This document shows, piece after piece, positions 1 to 17,131 of a stretch of 64,000 nt of DNA; within the stretch, counting starts at the first letter, position 1; each line of letters begins with the position of its first letter. Below the pieces are notes generated by a model, which searched no databases, was not told the origin of the DNA, and worked only from the letters and a program-made list of their open reading frames with translations. The translations under genes and the position numbers were made by a program. The DNA comes from Terana coerulea (lineage: Eukaryota; Basidiomycota; Agaricomycetes; Polyporales; Phanerochaetaceae), in NCBI GenBank assembly GCA_024811115.1, contig JAKOGH010000733.1, positions 310,001 through 374,000 of the forward strand, given 5' to 3'.

Positions 1-3454
<3,454 letters not shown>

Positions 3455-4301
3455 ATCCGGCTTGCAATAGGTTGCAGTCGTTCCTTGGTGGTTGCGGTCG
3501 TGGTGGTGGTTGCGGACAGAGTCGCCAAATTGTGAGTCGGACGGCTACAGTAGCATCAGGGAAATGTTCAGTCCTCCAATCGGCACCGGGCTGAGCGCAG
3601 CGGGACGCACATGGAGAAAGGGCCGGATGCGTCAATGGTCGACTGTCACCCACAGCGCGCCGAATCGTGACGCACGCTGTGCCACGCACGGCCGTGTGAC
3701 GCTTCGACGCATCGCGTTACGGCACGCTTTCGTCGAGTCACGCACCGCGCGCCGTGAGAGGCCTCGATCTCCGGAGGTGAAATAGGAACAGCGACGAGTC
3801 CCTCCGGCATCCGCACGAGTCCATTCTAGAGCGAGAGGCATGCTGAATGCTGGGCGCTGAGCAGCGCTGAACGTTAAACACCTGCGAGTCCGGCTGAATT
3901 GACTGGCACACACCTGGTCGTTTTCCTAGATTTCCGTTACCTTGGGCAAGAAAAATGGCTGAAGGGCGATGGCGGGTGAATGATTAGACTCCCCAGCCTC
4001 GAAAAAAGACTTTGGTCAATCTGAACATAATCAATGGTCGCTGGGGCCTTCTCCTGAGTGCATATACGCAGGGGGTGGTTGGGAGATGGTGGTGGCAAGA
4101 GGCAAGAGTTTACGCCAAGGAAATCTGATTAGATTAGATGCAAAGTCTCTGCCTAGAGCGTCTATCTGCACTAGCCCCCCAATCGATGTCTTCGAGGCTC
4201 TGCGGCCTTTTGAGCCTGAGGTTTAAAGCTCCTTGTCTCCGTCTTCTACATCCACCACCTTTCACCTCTCTTCCCCAACCTCAGCCTCTACTCACACAAA
4301 A
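3455..4301. promoter_or_regulatory. Divergent intergenic region between ABC transporter and TPI
   Basis: No gene is visible in this stretch. The ORFs here lie in GC-rich sequence and lack family similarity. The last 75 bases before the TPI start (about 4228-4300) form a strongly pyrimidine-rich tract followed by CACAAAA and the ATG. Such CT-rich leaders are common in front of highly expressed glycolytic genes of filamentous fungi, so this is probably the TPI core promoter and 5' UTR. Confidence 0.55.
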
Positions 4302-5351
<1,050 letters not shown>

Positions 5352-5583
5352 AGGCTTCCTTCCGCTCGGTCGGACCGCTCACGCATCTATACCCGCGTTC
5401 AAGGAGTTCCGAGTTTAGATTGCGTGGCCCTAGAAGAAGAACACCAAATATACATGTAGCATACAAACTTACATTGTCTGTACAAAAGATAGGAAATCTA
5501 GAAGGATAGGTTGCTCAAACAAAAGACGCCCGAAAGGACAGACTGCACAACGACAGAGGTGGAAATAAAAACCGAGTGCACAC

Positions 5584-7518
5584 CTAGACGTTGGACATCT
5601 TCGAAGAGATGTGGTCCTTCAGCACCAGTGGGTGCATCCGATTCTCATGACGCCCGACACGCATCGTCCGCAGCTCGTCCATCTCGTATTCCGTCAGCGA
5701 GCCGGCGCCCGAGCCGTGCGGGTCCGTGTCCTGGCTCGCGAAGACCATGATAGGCCATCGCTGGCCCACACTGCGCTGCGTCGAGTGTTGGCTAGCCTGC
5801 GGGCGGCTGCGCCGCGTGTGGATGCTCTCGTGCGCGATGACGATGTCGTCGTCCTGCCAGATCATGCCGCGCACGTTCAGACACAGGCGGCTGCCCATCA
5901 CGCACGACATGGAGACGGAATAGGAGATCGCGGACTCGGTCTTGATGACCTGTGGGTGAACGACGTGAGTTGAGGGATGAGTGCGAGTGAGGTGAGAAGA
6001 GACGGGGTTGGGGCGGGTGCACTTACATCGCCTCCGATGAAGATGATGGTGTTCGTCAAGTACACTGCGAATAACCTACCCAAAGAAACAGGACATCAGG
6101 GATCCTGTCCCATCAAGCCTGCGGACAGTGATTCACTCACACAAGGAAGTAGAGGATAGAGTCCCGTATGAGCACGGCGACTAACGCCTTGCCCGAATCA
6201 AGCAAGTTCGACTGCCTGCGCCACCCACGAAGCGCCTTCAGAATCACCAGCGCACAAAGTAGGCTCTCAGAAATCATGACTGGGATCCAAAACGCATAGA
6301 AGTAGGTGATGGACTGGAGGTTCAGCGGGGCGCAGAAGGTGAGGCCGCCAATGGAGATGGTAGTGACTATGCATGCATATAGTCAGTTCACGACGCCACA
6401 GTGAACGACGGGGCAGGAGTGGAGTTCGCAACGTACTCTGGATACTTGCGAGCGCAAGGCCCATGATGACCGCTGAGGAGGTTACGACACCGACGAAGAC
6501 GGACCCCATCAGAATTAGAATCTTCTTGTTGAGGTTGTACAGCGCATACAGTCGGAGTTGCAGGATGACTGAGGGGGAAAGCGGTCAGCGGGCAGAACAA
6601 AGTCCCCTGTCAATATCGCTTACGTTCACCGAGGGTGAAGGCAGCGATGCCAGAGATCCCTTGCCATCGGAACCATGTTATACCTGGAAGCCCCTTGATA
6701 CTTAGCACTGAATGGAAAAGACAACGGCAGCTACCACTGGGACGTACACCTAAGATGGAAACGATGATCCCGCCGTACGTTATCGTGATATGTTCAGGGT
6801 AAACCATTACTTACAGCTGTCAACGATCGTCAGCTAGGGTCACAAGGAGCGCTGGTGGCGTGAGTGCGTACGTGATTGCTAATTTTGTTGCTGAATAGTA
6901 CTGCGGACAGGCGTGGAGTGAAACGGGGGACTTGGAGACGGTCTGCAAGACGTACCATAGTTGTTGAAGCTATCAGAGAACGAGTTAGTATGTCCCGGTT
7001 CACGGCCGGATGATCGTCAACAACTTACATGACGACAAAGAGCGTGTAGTAGCGGTTCTACTGCGCAGTCAGATAATGGGATCTGTGAGGAATGAGCGAA
7101 GGGCGCACCAAGAGAAATAGACACTTTCCAAAGGACCAGCCCGATTTCTGGGAGTAGTTGTAAGGGCAAGGAGAGTTCGAGGGCTTATAGGGACTCACCC
7201 AAATCAATTCGACCTGTGTGGCGTGCGCCACATCCGTTCAGCGCACCTTGCGCGGAACCATTCTGATAGAGACTGACCTCCTGGTCCAGCGTGATCCCTG
7301 CGAGACTTTGTGAGCACCATGCACGGCGGAGAGCATTGTATCGACTTACAATGGTCGTAAACGATGACGATACTCGACGCGACTAGAAAACAGGATTGCG
7401 AGAGGGGGTGGTCAGCCTGCGACTTAAAGGATATGACAGAGCGATGCTCACGTTCCGCATAGCGCGTTGTCAGTAGGCCTTGAACCGTGTTCGCAAGGAA
7501 CGCAGCGAGTGGGTCCAT
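5584..7518 (-). CDS. DUF6533-type multi-pass membrane protein, paralogue A
   Basis: Member of a basidiomycete-specific family of multi-helix membrane proteins of unknown function. The start MDPLAAFLANTVQGLL matches the starts of the two paralogues at 19460 and 23254. Family landmarks in order: TTRYAE then SSIVIVYDH (about 7370-7460), KSGWSFGKCLFLL (about 7110), ILQLRLYALYNLNKKILIL (about 6520-6570) followed by a hydrophobic helix ending ALASIQ, and a C-terminal SRLCLNVRGMIW block followed by a hydrophilic tail ending SSKMSNV. Many short introns (about ten) are implied, and no stop interrupts the assembled exons. An upstream in-frame Met at 7572 is possible, but the MDP start agrees with the paralogues. 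Function unknown; a receptor-like role has no direct support here. Confidence 0.8.
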
Positions 7519-8526
7519 GGACGGTACCAAAGGGAGGGCGGGAAGTCGAAAGCAAGCATCCCCAAGCAACAAGGATTGCTGGGGTGCAGCATATAAACGT
7601 TACCTGCGCTGATGTATCAGTCGAACAGGTCAAACGCCCGGGACGGAGACTCGAATAAGCAACGTAGACTTCTCCGCTTCTTCTGATATGACCGTCGTGG
7701 GTTCAAGGAGCACTAAAAGCGCAACCCCGCCCATCGCGCGCTGCCACATCCCCGTCCCTTTCCATGTACCGAGTGAACTGCGAAGATTTCCAGCGCGCGC
7801 GCTGCGCCTGCCAAGTCCCATCTCCCACCGAATTCCCAGACAGTGGAGAAAGAGCCGTAAGCCCCGGGGCAAGCTCGGCAGTAGTGGCACGATGCGGCAG
7901 CAGTTGAAGCTCTTCGAGAGGAGGGAAAAGCGGGGCTTCGAGGATGCATGACAACGTCTGCAGAGCAGCACCATGCAAAGGAACATCTTTCCCACAAGTC
8001 GCCGCTGTTGGATCGCACGTCACTTTCGTCGACCGTCGAGCGACGCGGAGGCAGGTCGCGGGTACAATGGGTGGCTGGGTGGCTGGGTGTATGACCTCGA
8101 GCACAAGCACCTAGAAGATGTGAGACACTGAGCAGGTCGTGTGCTGCGCTCGCAGCAAACTTGATTCCGAGAGTAACCACTGTGGGAGGTGTTGGGAACC
8201 TTCCTCGACTTCTAGCGTTGGAAACTGGTTGGAAAGTTCGCTCCTGAGAAATATTGCCACGCAGGCTCGATCTAGCACGCCTGGTCAAGATTACTCGTGA
8301 TAATGGCAAGATAACTACAATTTATTCTTGACGATGTCCCGACTCCGGTGGCCGCGATGTGACCGTCGCGGTTAAAGTACCCGGGCGTCTGCCATTCGGA
8401 GGCGACGGCATCGGTCGGAGAGTGCCGAATTACCAAATATGGAAGTCGCTCGGGGTGGAATCAAGCTCTAAAGTGGCTGGCAAACGTTAGAATGTCTCCA
8501 CCACCTCCCCTTGGCCTCACACCGCC
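7519..8526. other. Divergent intergenic region, no gene seen
   Basis: Lies between DUF6533-A and the ArAE gene, which are transcribed away from each other. Long minus-strand ORFs exist here (up to about 200 codons, 7713-8309), but their composition is Arg/Ser/Ala-rich without motifs, which fits chance open frames in GC-rich DNA. A TATAAAC-like element on the minus strand near 7590 could serve DUF6533-A. Confidence 0.4.
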
Positions 8527-11500
8527 ATGTCGCCGACCACAGCGCAGGCAGCGGGCAAGGCGTCGCCCGACGTCAAGGCTGAAAAGGTAGCGACGAACGG
8601 GACTCGCCCTGAAGACGCGAACGGACCTGCGAAGAAGAAGTCATTTCTCGAGAAGCTGCCGCCATGGGTTTCGTCCAACCTGCGGTCGCCGCGCTCCAGG
8701 AAGCTGTTGCTGAGATGCTGGGTCGCGTCCTTTTGTGTGCTACGTTATCATGCTGCCAAATGCATCGCTCAACGTGCTGGGGAACGCGTACGTATCCAAA
8801 CAAGTAATTGTACACCGCGCTGACCTTCGCTTTCACTGTAGTGCTTTCTTTGCCTTGCTGGCAAGCTTCATGGTGCCAGCGAACATGCCCGTGCAACTCT
8901 TTCTCTTCGTATGTTTGCCACAGCATTGACTGTATGTGTTGACTACTGACGTCATGGGTCTAGGTACTGACTACCGTGGTAGTCGGCATGTGTCTGGGAT
9001 GGGGGATCGGAGCAGCAGCTATGCGAGCTGCACTAGCCTCGCGAAATCAGCTAGTATTGAAGGAGAGCCTGCAGCGAGAAGCCCAAAGGTATGCATATAT
9101 GCGCCTGAATGGGATATTTCTGAGGTTTTGTTCAGTGTCGCCGGACAAGCCAACCCGGAGGCTCTCTTCCAAGCAGATATCTTCGCGGGAAAATTCTTGG
9201 ATACCACGTAAGCCATATGTGTACTCCCGTAGCTTCGGGTACTTATTTACTGGACCAGGTCATCTATTATCTTTGGCATCTTCCTGGCATTCGGTACATT
9301 CGTATTCGCGCTGATTCGCTCCTATGCGCCGAAGCTTATCCTCATGAGTGTATTTGGTACCATTGCGCTTGACATATACTGTGTGAGTCCATCATAACGT
9401 GTATCACTGCTCGTCATTAACAACATGATTAGAGTTATGGAGCACTATTCCCCTTCGGCCAGTATACGCTCCTCACCTCTCTATTAACTGCCGTCGGATG
9501 CTACGTCGGCATCGGAATCATTGTTGTCACGATTGTGTTTCCGGAGACTCTCAACCACGCCACCCTAGTGGCAGCCTCCGGTCTCGTGGGCAAGCTGAGA
9601 GACGTCGTCGACACCCAGCAAGAGATCCTGTCGGCGTCTCCAGATGATCTTGCAGACGGTACGCCACTTGCCACCAAAATGCATGGATTGAGGGTAGCAG
9701 TCTTTGGTCAAATCCAACAGTGTAGGTCCTCCTGATGTTTATGAATGAGTTTTCACTCAGCGCTCCTTACAGTGACTGCTTCCGGGCAAGTTCATCGGTG
9801 CCGAGTTCAGCTGGGGCAAATGGAATGCCGAGGATGTTTCTGCACTCGCTAAACCACTTACGCTAGCTGTGAATCGTGCAGGTAGGCTGTTCCTCTGCTG
9901 TGCCTTGGCGATGACCTTTTGATTATACATGCCGTAGCTGCGTTCCACGCGTTTGTGAAGCTCGCCGGTCATCCCAACTCCAGAATGAGTGGACAATCTC
10001 CTTCCGCCGACGCGTCTTCCGCATCACTGGCTTCAGACGACAAGGCACAATTCACGAACGACACAGCACTCCTACGCCTGCTTCGGGAACAGCACCGGTC
10101 GGCCGAGTCCTCATACTCCGGTACGAGTGAAGGATCTATTACCTGTCCTCGACGAGGCTTCCTCCGACCTCCGGGGCGCTCTGTCTGCCGGCCTCGGGGC
10201 GACTAAAGCCGTCCTCGACGGAATCAACATGCGGCGTTACGCCAGGAAAGGCGCGAAGGAGTCCGATCAGCATCTTGTTGATTTGGATAAGGCTCTCGAA
10301 CGTCTCAAGCTAGACCTCACAGGAGTTCAAGACGCGCAGACGGTTGGAGCTGCTACAACCATTCGAGTCTGTGCTCGAAGACATCAAGAGCATACAAGGA
10401 CCCCGTGCCGTTTCGCGGACTCCACGTGTCTCTTGTGTTTGCCTCCAACCTGATCGTCCTTACGGATACCGTCATTGAGCTTATGGAGCTTGTGCAAGCC
10501 ACTGCGGGGAAGCGGAAGAATAACAGGCTTTGGGCACCGGGCGGATTGCGAGCGGTTGGACGGGCGTTGCTCTCTAGAGGCGATGCGGCTGATCAGGCCG
10601 TTGGTGAGGATCATGTCGCCGAGCCGGCGCAAGAGGAGGTTACCAGGGAGGAAAAACCGTACAGTAAGTGATGTTCTCCGCGAACTACAGAAGAGGCTAT
10701 TTATGGTGCTCTCTCATAGAACGCGATCCTGACAGCAGACCGCCGACCAATGTGCTGCAACACATTGCCAACTTTGTGCATCATGGGTACAAATGGTCAA
10801 AGACGCCAGAAGCTCTGGTACGTTTCTCGAGCTGTTCTGGGAGTGCTCGTTAGCTCATACCGCTTGTAGTTCTGCTTTAGATACTCTCTCATATCTGTCG
10901 CACTGTTTATACCCGCCGTTGTGCGTACCAGCGCACGTGAGTCACATGATATTCAACCACAAGGCACTAATGTCTCACCCTTCATACCAACTAGACTTCA
11001 TCTACGTCAACAGGGGTCTATGGTGTGCAGTCTATTGCTGGACCCATCTCAACGTTACTGAGATTTATTGAACGATAGGTCCCTGATCATGGCACAGACC
11101 ACGCTGAACATCTACGCCTCCGACCAAATATTCAAGTGCGTGATCCCACCGCCGGATGCAACCATGTGTTTAACTGACGGACGAATAAAGCTACTTCACA
11201 CGTATCCTCGGTACCTTTTTTGGTGCCCTCTTTTGGCCTGCTTGCGTGGTACATTGGTATGGCTACTTGGTCTCCGTGGACGCACGTCAGCTTACAATAT
11301 ACACTCAGGTGACGCGAAAAGCATCGGAAGTCCTTACGGTTCTGCGGCAACAGTCGCAGTCTTCCTGATTCCCCTTCTGTTCCTGCGACTTTTTGCGCCT
11401 CCCCAGTACCTCGCGGGTGTTCTTCTCGGCGGGGTTCGTCAATCCACTCTTCACCATATCAATTCACTGACTTGGCACCGCAGGCAACGTTTGTGCTTGT

Positions 11501-12568
11501 CGTGGGCTACTCATGGATCGATGGGCATCTGCCCCTCGTCAGCAACCCCGGCATAGGCTGGCCGATCGCCTGGAAGCGCTTCGTCACAGTCATCATAGGC
11601 TGCTTTGCCTCCTTCATCCTGATGATGCTCCCGCCCAAAGTCCGGGCGGAAAGCGGTCCGCCTGCGCAACGCGTCGACCATATCGACCATGTCGTTCCTG
11701 TACTCCGACATCATGGCTACGTGGATCAGCAGCAACGCCGCGAACCCGTCCCATGGCGGTCACGACGGCGCGAAGACGATGGAAGACTTGCTGCCGGGCT
11801 TGAGAGACAAGTTTTGGGCCTCGCGGCGCAGCTTCAGGCGGTGAAGGTGTCGACGGCGATTGCGAAGTGGGAGGGCAGTATAAGAGGGGCTTGGCCTGGT
11901 GAGGAATATCTGAAGCTGGCGGATGTTCAGACGGATATGCTGGCTAGTCTTGGCCTGGTACGCCTTCCTCCTCTCGTGCCTCGACATGAAAATAATTCAC
12001 CATATGCTCATCTAGCTCGCTGGTGCGCTTGCACAGGTCGAGCCGGCGTTGCGTGTCGCCTTCTTTGAAGCGCACGATGATTGTCAACCCGAACTTTGTC
12101 AAGTCTCCCCATCGTCTTTGGCTACACGCCCGATTTTGCTAACAACATCTACCTTAGATCGCAGACGTGATGGCGACGTTCTCGCTCGTGTCTTCGGCGC
12201 TGCGCACAGGCGAGCCGCTCCCGCAGGCCTTCCACCAGAACCTCCTCGATAGGCTGCACTACCACGGAAACATGGACAAGCAGACGTCTGCAGCGAGCCA
12301 GGAGGAGAAGGACGCGATTCGGCAGAGCCATGTCGAGTACATCGGCAAGTACGAATTTGTGTTCTATGCGACGGCAATATGCGCGGTGTTCCAAGTACTG
12401 GAGGTCGGTCTTCGTACGTTGGCTGTCGTAAAGGTTGACTGACCCGTCATGCTGTAGGGGCTTAATGAGTTGCGGAACATCACGACAAGACTGTGTGGTG
12501 AGATCCCGTTGGAAGGCTTTGCGCGATGGAAGGAAGAATATGATCGTGCCCGTGTCACGACCTCGTGA
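8527..12568 (+). pseudogene. ArAE_2_N / DUF2421 membrane transporter, frame interrupted at several single-base sites
   Basis: Resembles fungal fusaric-acid-resistance or aromatic-acid-exporter-like proteins (ArAE_2_N plus DUF2421, the yeast Bre4 group). In order: a hydrophilic N-terminus MSPTTAQAAGKASPDVKAEK; a first helix bundle (8700-9550) including YVIMLPNASLNVLGN, MCLGWGIGAAAMR and YVGIGIIVVTIVFPET; a long cytosolic middle (9550-10860) with LREQHRSAE and YKDPVPFRGL; a second helix bundle (10870-11640) ending FASFILMMLPPK; then a DUF2421-like C-terminus with TAIAKWEGSIRGAWP and final RWKEEYDRARVTTS. Introns are short and well formed, but the reading frame must shift by one base near 8731, 10120, 10322, 10392, 11235, 11640 and 11814 to keep the family sequence. 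This suggests a recent pseudogene or local sequence errors. If the base calls are wrong, this would be an ordinary CDS. Confidence 0.7.
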
Positions 12569-13423
12569 TGGTCCATGCTATAACTGTCAAGCTATTTATT
12601 TAATCCCGAAGACTATTCTTCATTATGTTGGACTAAATTTCACCAGGCATATTGTCGTTGTCCTGTGTGTATCGTAGGCGTGCGTGTACCGCAAACAAAT
12701 AAATCACCTCAACTTGCCATATTTACTTCCCCAGAAAACGTGCGAGTACAGCTGTGCTGAGGTGTCCCGCGACAGAGGCCGCGCTAGTACGGCGCTTCGC
12801 CTGTACCTGCATGCAGTCACCAGTGTGACAGTGTCGAACCTGCACTTGACCCTGATCTTCAACAAATGCTTTTCCCAACCTCTCGCTTCTTAATCGGCCA
12901 ACCACGAGACGATGGACCCTGCCGTGGGTTTCAGGCTTTTGAACAAAATGGATCAAGAGAGCAAGTGGTTGCCTGAGACAAATTTTTGTTGTCTGTCATG
13001 AGCGCAATCGTCCCGGCGGCGCCTTAACTAAGGCCACGACCAACCCCTTCAAACTTCTACCCGAGTCGGTTCAGCACATACAGTACACGACTCGGACCTG
13101 GCGACTCGCGCCATGTCGGTGATTGGCCGGTGAGACATCTGCAACAGAGTGCAATGATCTCGGGCGGGATGATCAGTTGCGACTTAGCGCCAGGGCAACA
13201 TGTGGAGGTGTTCGAGAGGTATAAAAGCCACGCGCCGTCGTCGGGCTCCTTACTGCTGGCAGTCACCGTCCACGGCCCCCTTACGTTCTTTCCAAGACCT
13301 TTCGTACCCCCTTCCGCCATTCGCAGGCCGTCTGGTCCTTCTTCCACGCTTGCAACTTTCGACTTTCTCGCTTGCGGCACTTCGAAACGCGAAACGACGA
13401 ACACAGCATCAGAGCCCGCGAGT
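12569..13423. promoter_or_regulatory. Intergenic region with TATA box for the 13.4 kb gene
   Basis: No coding exon is recognised between the end of the ArAE gene and the start at 13424. A clear TATAAAAG lies at 13220-13227, about 200 bp upstream of that ATG, followed by a CT-rich stretch (about 13300-13370). This is the expected layout of a fungal TATA promoter and leader. Confidence 0.5.
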
Positions 13424-14875
13424 ATGAGTCGGATGCAGCATGTGCAGGAGATGCGCCGTCAAGCGTGAGTCGCGAGCGTCGGTGGCGTGTTGGACGGGAT
13501 GCTGAAGTCTCGCTGCTGGCCAGGTCGCGCTTCAAGGGACGCGTGCAGGGTCCCCCGCCCATCGTGGTCGTCCAGCACTGTAACGAAGACACTGCCTCTG
13601 ACGTGAATGCGCATATCAAGTCGCCACTGCCCAGAAGCCCTCTGTCCAAGAGCAAGACCAGGAGCAACACGCTCCCCAGCGAGCAGACCAAGTTCCTCCA
13701 TCCACGCTCCGCCGTAGTGAGGCGGTTCACGTACAGCAGCCCGCGGGATGCCGCGTCAGGCATCGGTCATCATCGCAGTTGCCCCTCGAGCCCCGTCGCG
13801 CTCCATCTGTCGCCGGCCAGCCACTTTGCACCGCGCTCTCCTCTGTTGCAAGTTGACACGAGCTGCGGCCGCATTGACTACAGCTACCTGGAGATTGCGA
13901 TGGAGGTAGCCGAAGAAACAGCCCGTCTCTGTGCGTCGCCGGCGCCCGTACCCACGGACGTGCCGCTGATCTGTTCTGGCCTCACGTCCCGCACGGCTGA
14001 TGACTTGGAGATGTGGTTGAAGATGCGCTTCGACTACCAAGGGCAGGCACAGAATCTGATGGACGAGAGCACTACGCCCGAGATTTTGGCATTCGACATC
14101 ATTGGTACGTGCACACGTATCATGTTCACACTTGTGACTAACGAATGCGTGTGCAGGGCGTTCTGCAGAATTCACACTCTCGCCCTTGCGCTCTGCGGCC
14201 ATTCCCATCATGCTCGGCGGTCCGTACAGAACGCCAGTCGCGTCTATCCCCGAAGAAGTGTCGCCCATGTCCCCGGAACCACCGTCGCTCGAAGCTTCAA
14301 ATTATCTGCCGTTCGTTCACGTCGCCCGCGCAAGAAGGATCTTACAATCGAATTGAGGCCAACGTCGCCCGTGCCTCAGTCGCCGCTCCCGCCTGTCCCC
14401 GTCTCGGCCGCAAGTGCATCACCGGCGTTGCTGGCCCCGCGCGCTGTCTCGGACACAGGTCTGTCGGAAGTCAACATGGGTATGCCCGAGCCCCGGTCAA
14501 CTCGGAAAGCTGGGTTCGTCCGTCCCGCTGCACTTCGTGTTCACCAAGTCTGACCGACCTGCTGTTCACTCCAGGTTTGTAGTCGGTCTGCTAGCAATGG
14601 GCGCCCTCCTAAGTGGGTCGCCCTCCACCACGTCCACGTTCGACCGGGCCGTCATCAACACGCCGCCGAACACCGCCTCCTTGGGCATTCCCCCGTCGCT
14701 CCTCGACTTTCCCCGGACGCCGCACAGTGCCTCGGCGTTCGCTGGGTGGTACGGCGTCCCGCGCGAGTCGCCCTCGAGCGCGGCTCGGTTCCTGAGCCCG
14801 CCCGAGCTGTACCAAGCGCCCGATGGTGGAAGTGGATACTTTTGGTTCTCCCAGAATGCGAAAGAACGTCGATAA
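13424..14875 (+). CDS. Unrecognised Ser/Pro-rich protein (splicing of 3' half uncertain)
   Basis: I do not recognise this protein. The preferred start at 13424 (MSRMQHVQEMRRQA) is followed by a 59 bp intron (13465-13523) and a long exon with VQGPPPIVVVQH, repeated Ser/Pro/Arg stretches and a more ordered part around SYLEIAMEVAEETARL and TADDLEMWLKMRFDYQ. A second intron (14105-14156) joins in frame to SAEFTLSPLRSAAIPIMLGG. That frame meets a TGA at 14354-14356, giving a shorter model. Another protein-like frame runs to 14875 (FVVGLLAMGALLSGSPSTTS, ending FWFSQNAKERR) and could be a last exon if an intron spans the stop. Low complexity suggests a largely disordered, possibly regulatory protein. 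A TATA box sits about 200 bp upstream. Confidence 0.5.
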
Positions 14876-15326
14876 CTTCTGTGTTCTTCATGTTATCTTA
14901 GGGCCTGGTCAGTTGTAATGCAAATCCAGTAGTGTTTACGACGAGGGGACCGTCTAGATCCACTCTGATCTGCGGGACGCCAGCTCTATTCCGACTCCCA
15001 GTCAACACGGAGCGAGTTTTGACTTTCAAAGAATTATTGAATAACGGCGACAATACGGCAACGGTACACAGGCATTAGGACACAGAAAACACATCGTACA
15101 TGACAGAGCAAGAGGACAGCGAGACATCTATGAGAGTATGAGTACAAGATTGGTCGGAACAATGAGCGACATCGGGTCAGCAGTGAGGTAGTAGTGAAAA
15201 GAACGACAAAAGAAAGAGAAAACCCGTAGGATCGTTGCATCCCTCAAACAGGCATGCAATCGGGTGTGTTCACCACCCTACAGCGGAGAGGTATCTCCGC
15301 AAAATAGTAGACGGCGTCGCGTGCGA
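14876..15326. other. Convergent 3' intergenic region
   Basis: Lies between the ends of the 13.4 kb gene and the C2H2 gene on the other strand. No gene is visible; it probably holds the two 3' UTRs and terminators. Confidence 0.4.
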
Positions 15327-17131
15327 TCACAGCCCATCAGTGAACGAGCCGTAGTCGCTATCCGCCCAAGGGCCTTGGGAAGGCTGCGTCCACGGAAAAT
15401 CCACGGGAGGACAATCGCCCCGGTACTGAGGCTGGTGGTAGGCAAACGGGCTCTCGGGTACGGGGTCGGGATGGAAGTCCCTGCGGTAGGCAATTTGAGC
15501 GGCAGCGACCAAGCTATTGAAAGGAGACAGGTAGTAGATTGAGCTGGGCGGTTGCGTTTGAGCCGTTGTCGAGTAGCCATTCCCGTACGCCCAAGAACTG
15601 CGGCCAGTGTTCGAAGTCGACGGTTGGGTCCACAGCTCAGGATATGCTATTTGATGCGCACGAAGGACAGTGGGGTCGCAAGCATGGTCCCAGCCAGGAG
15701 GGGTGTATGCGGCCTCGTCGGACGGACCCTGAGTCGAATGGTGAGCACCAGATTGAGGGCCAGGTCCGTAGCTGTGCGCCGTGGGACGGACTGCGTGCTG
15801 GGTGGCGTACTGCATGCCGACAGCGGGATTGGACAAACGCTCTGGAGGAGCTACTGCAGCAGGAGGTGCCGCAGACATTGGTGCGTCCTCTTCCTCAGTG
15901 TCGCTGTCAAATACCTGCTCCGAGTCGGGCAAGTTGGCGGACATGATTTCCGGAGATGTGGTACCTTCTACCTCCGACTCTTCATCCTCGTCGTCAGTCT
16001 CACCATCGTCCTTCGCGTTGTGATCGTCAAGGTCGAGCCCGTAAGTCTTCCGCACGAAGTCGCGGAGGGATTCTCTTGTGAGGCGCAGCTCCTTCTGGGC
16101 GTACTCGTACTTAGGGCCAGCGCCGAGCGAAGGAGTACGGCCGTCGTTATAGTGAGCGTACTCCCAAAGCTCGCCGTAGTTGACGTTGTTGCTGGGGCCG
16201 CTGTAGACTTCAGGCGGCGCGCGGCGCTCGCGGTTCTTCGGCCACCCATGTTCTGCCTGACGGTGTCTGAGCAACTGGGCCTCGCTTCTGCAGACTTTGG
16301 AACACGCGAACGCCTTGCTTTCATCTGTAGCCTCTGCGAACACCACCCTGCACGGCAACCCAACATCGCCGCCCGAGCTGCGATGAGAGAATTGTCAATC
16401 GTCAAAACGAAAACAGCTGAAAAGCAGTTTACGTACTGCTTCCCTAGGTGAGTCTTGAAGTTGGGCTTCTGGACAGCGGTGTAAGTGCATTCCTTGCTGC
16501 CGAGCTTGTGATCGCAGCAGCGGAAGGGCCTCCTGCACGAAGGTTGTCGGTGAGCCAAACCAAGGCCACAAAGTTCGTAATGTTACTCACTGCCAGCTAT
16601 AGACATGCGAGTACAAATGCCGTTTCATATCGTAGTTGGTGCTATAGAAGGAGCCGTTACATAGGTCGCAAGGGCGCAGCTGATGATGCCTCTCAGTCAG
16701 GTAAGTTGACGAAATAATGAGATACGTACCTGGCCTCTGTTAGCAGCGGCCCGCGCGTCCGGCACCTCTGGCTTGTTGACTGTCTTAAACTTGTTCTCGA
16801 TGCCGATGACTTGAGCCTTCGCGTTGCGAGACTGCTTGCCCTGTTCAGCGGCCAGTCAGTGCCAAAGACGCGGAACTCAAAATAGGGAGGGCTGACCGTG
16901 CTGGATACGGTCTTGTGTTGTTTCTGAGTACGAGGGCCGGAGGGTCCGCCCGCCGATCGCGTTGCCAAAGTCATCATCGACATCGACGTCTTCATCCACC
17001 TTATCCGCATAACCATCTTGCTTTCGAACCTCTGCCTTGACTTCCTTAGACTGTGGGATGTTGCCCGCAGTCGTTGGAGCGAGCGACGCGCGGGTGGACG
17101 CGCCGCCGTTCGTCAGACGAATCCGGCCCAT
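15327..17131 (-). CDS. C2H2-like zinc-finger protein 1
   Basis: Probable nuclear DNA-binding protein. Five exons: the start MGRIRLTNGGASTRASL with an acidic DKVDEDVDVDDD run; a Lys-rich exon (about 16750-16850); an exon with the finger CDLCNGSFYSTNYDMKRH..H (about 16600-16680); an exon with ECTYTAVQKPNFKTHLGKQ and a second finger (about 16450-16530), whose last His comes from the next exon; and a long last exon with a third, irregular finger (CSKVCRSEAQLLRHRQAEH), a conserved-looking GELWEYAHYNDGRTPSLG, and an acidic then Pro/Tyr/Gln-rich tail ending DYGSFTDGL. Finger spacing is irregular (13 residues in the first loop, 12 in the second). It is one of four minus-strand zinc-finger genes in the window. 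Target and role unknown. Confidence 0.75.

Noticed and set aside
7713..8309. Long minus-strand open frame of about 200 codons
   Set aside because: Overlaps several other open frames, is Arg/Ser/Ala-rich and motif-free, and sits where two divergent promoters are expected.
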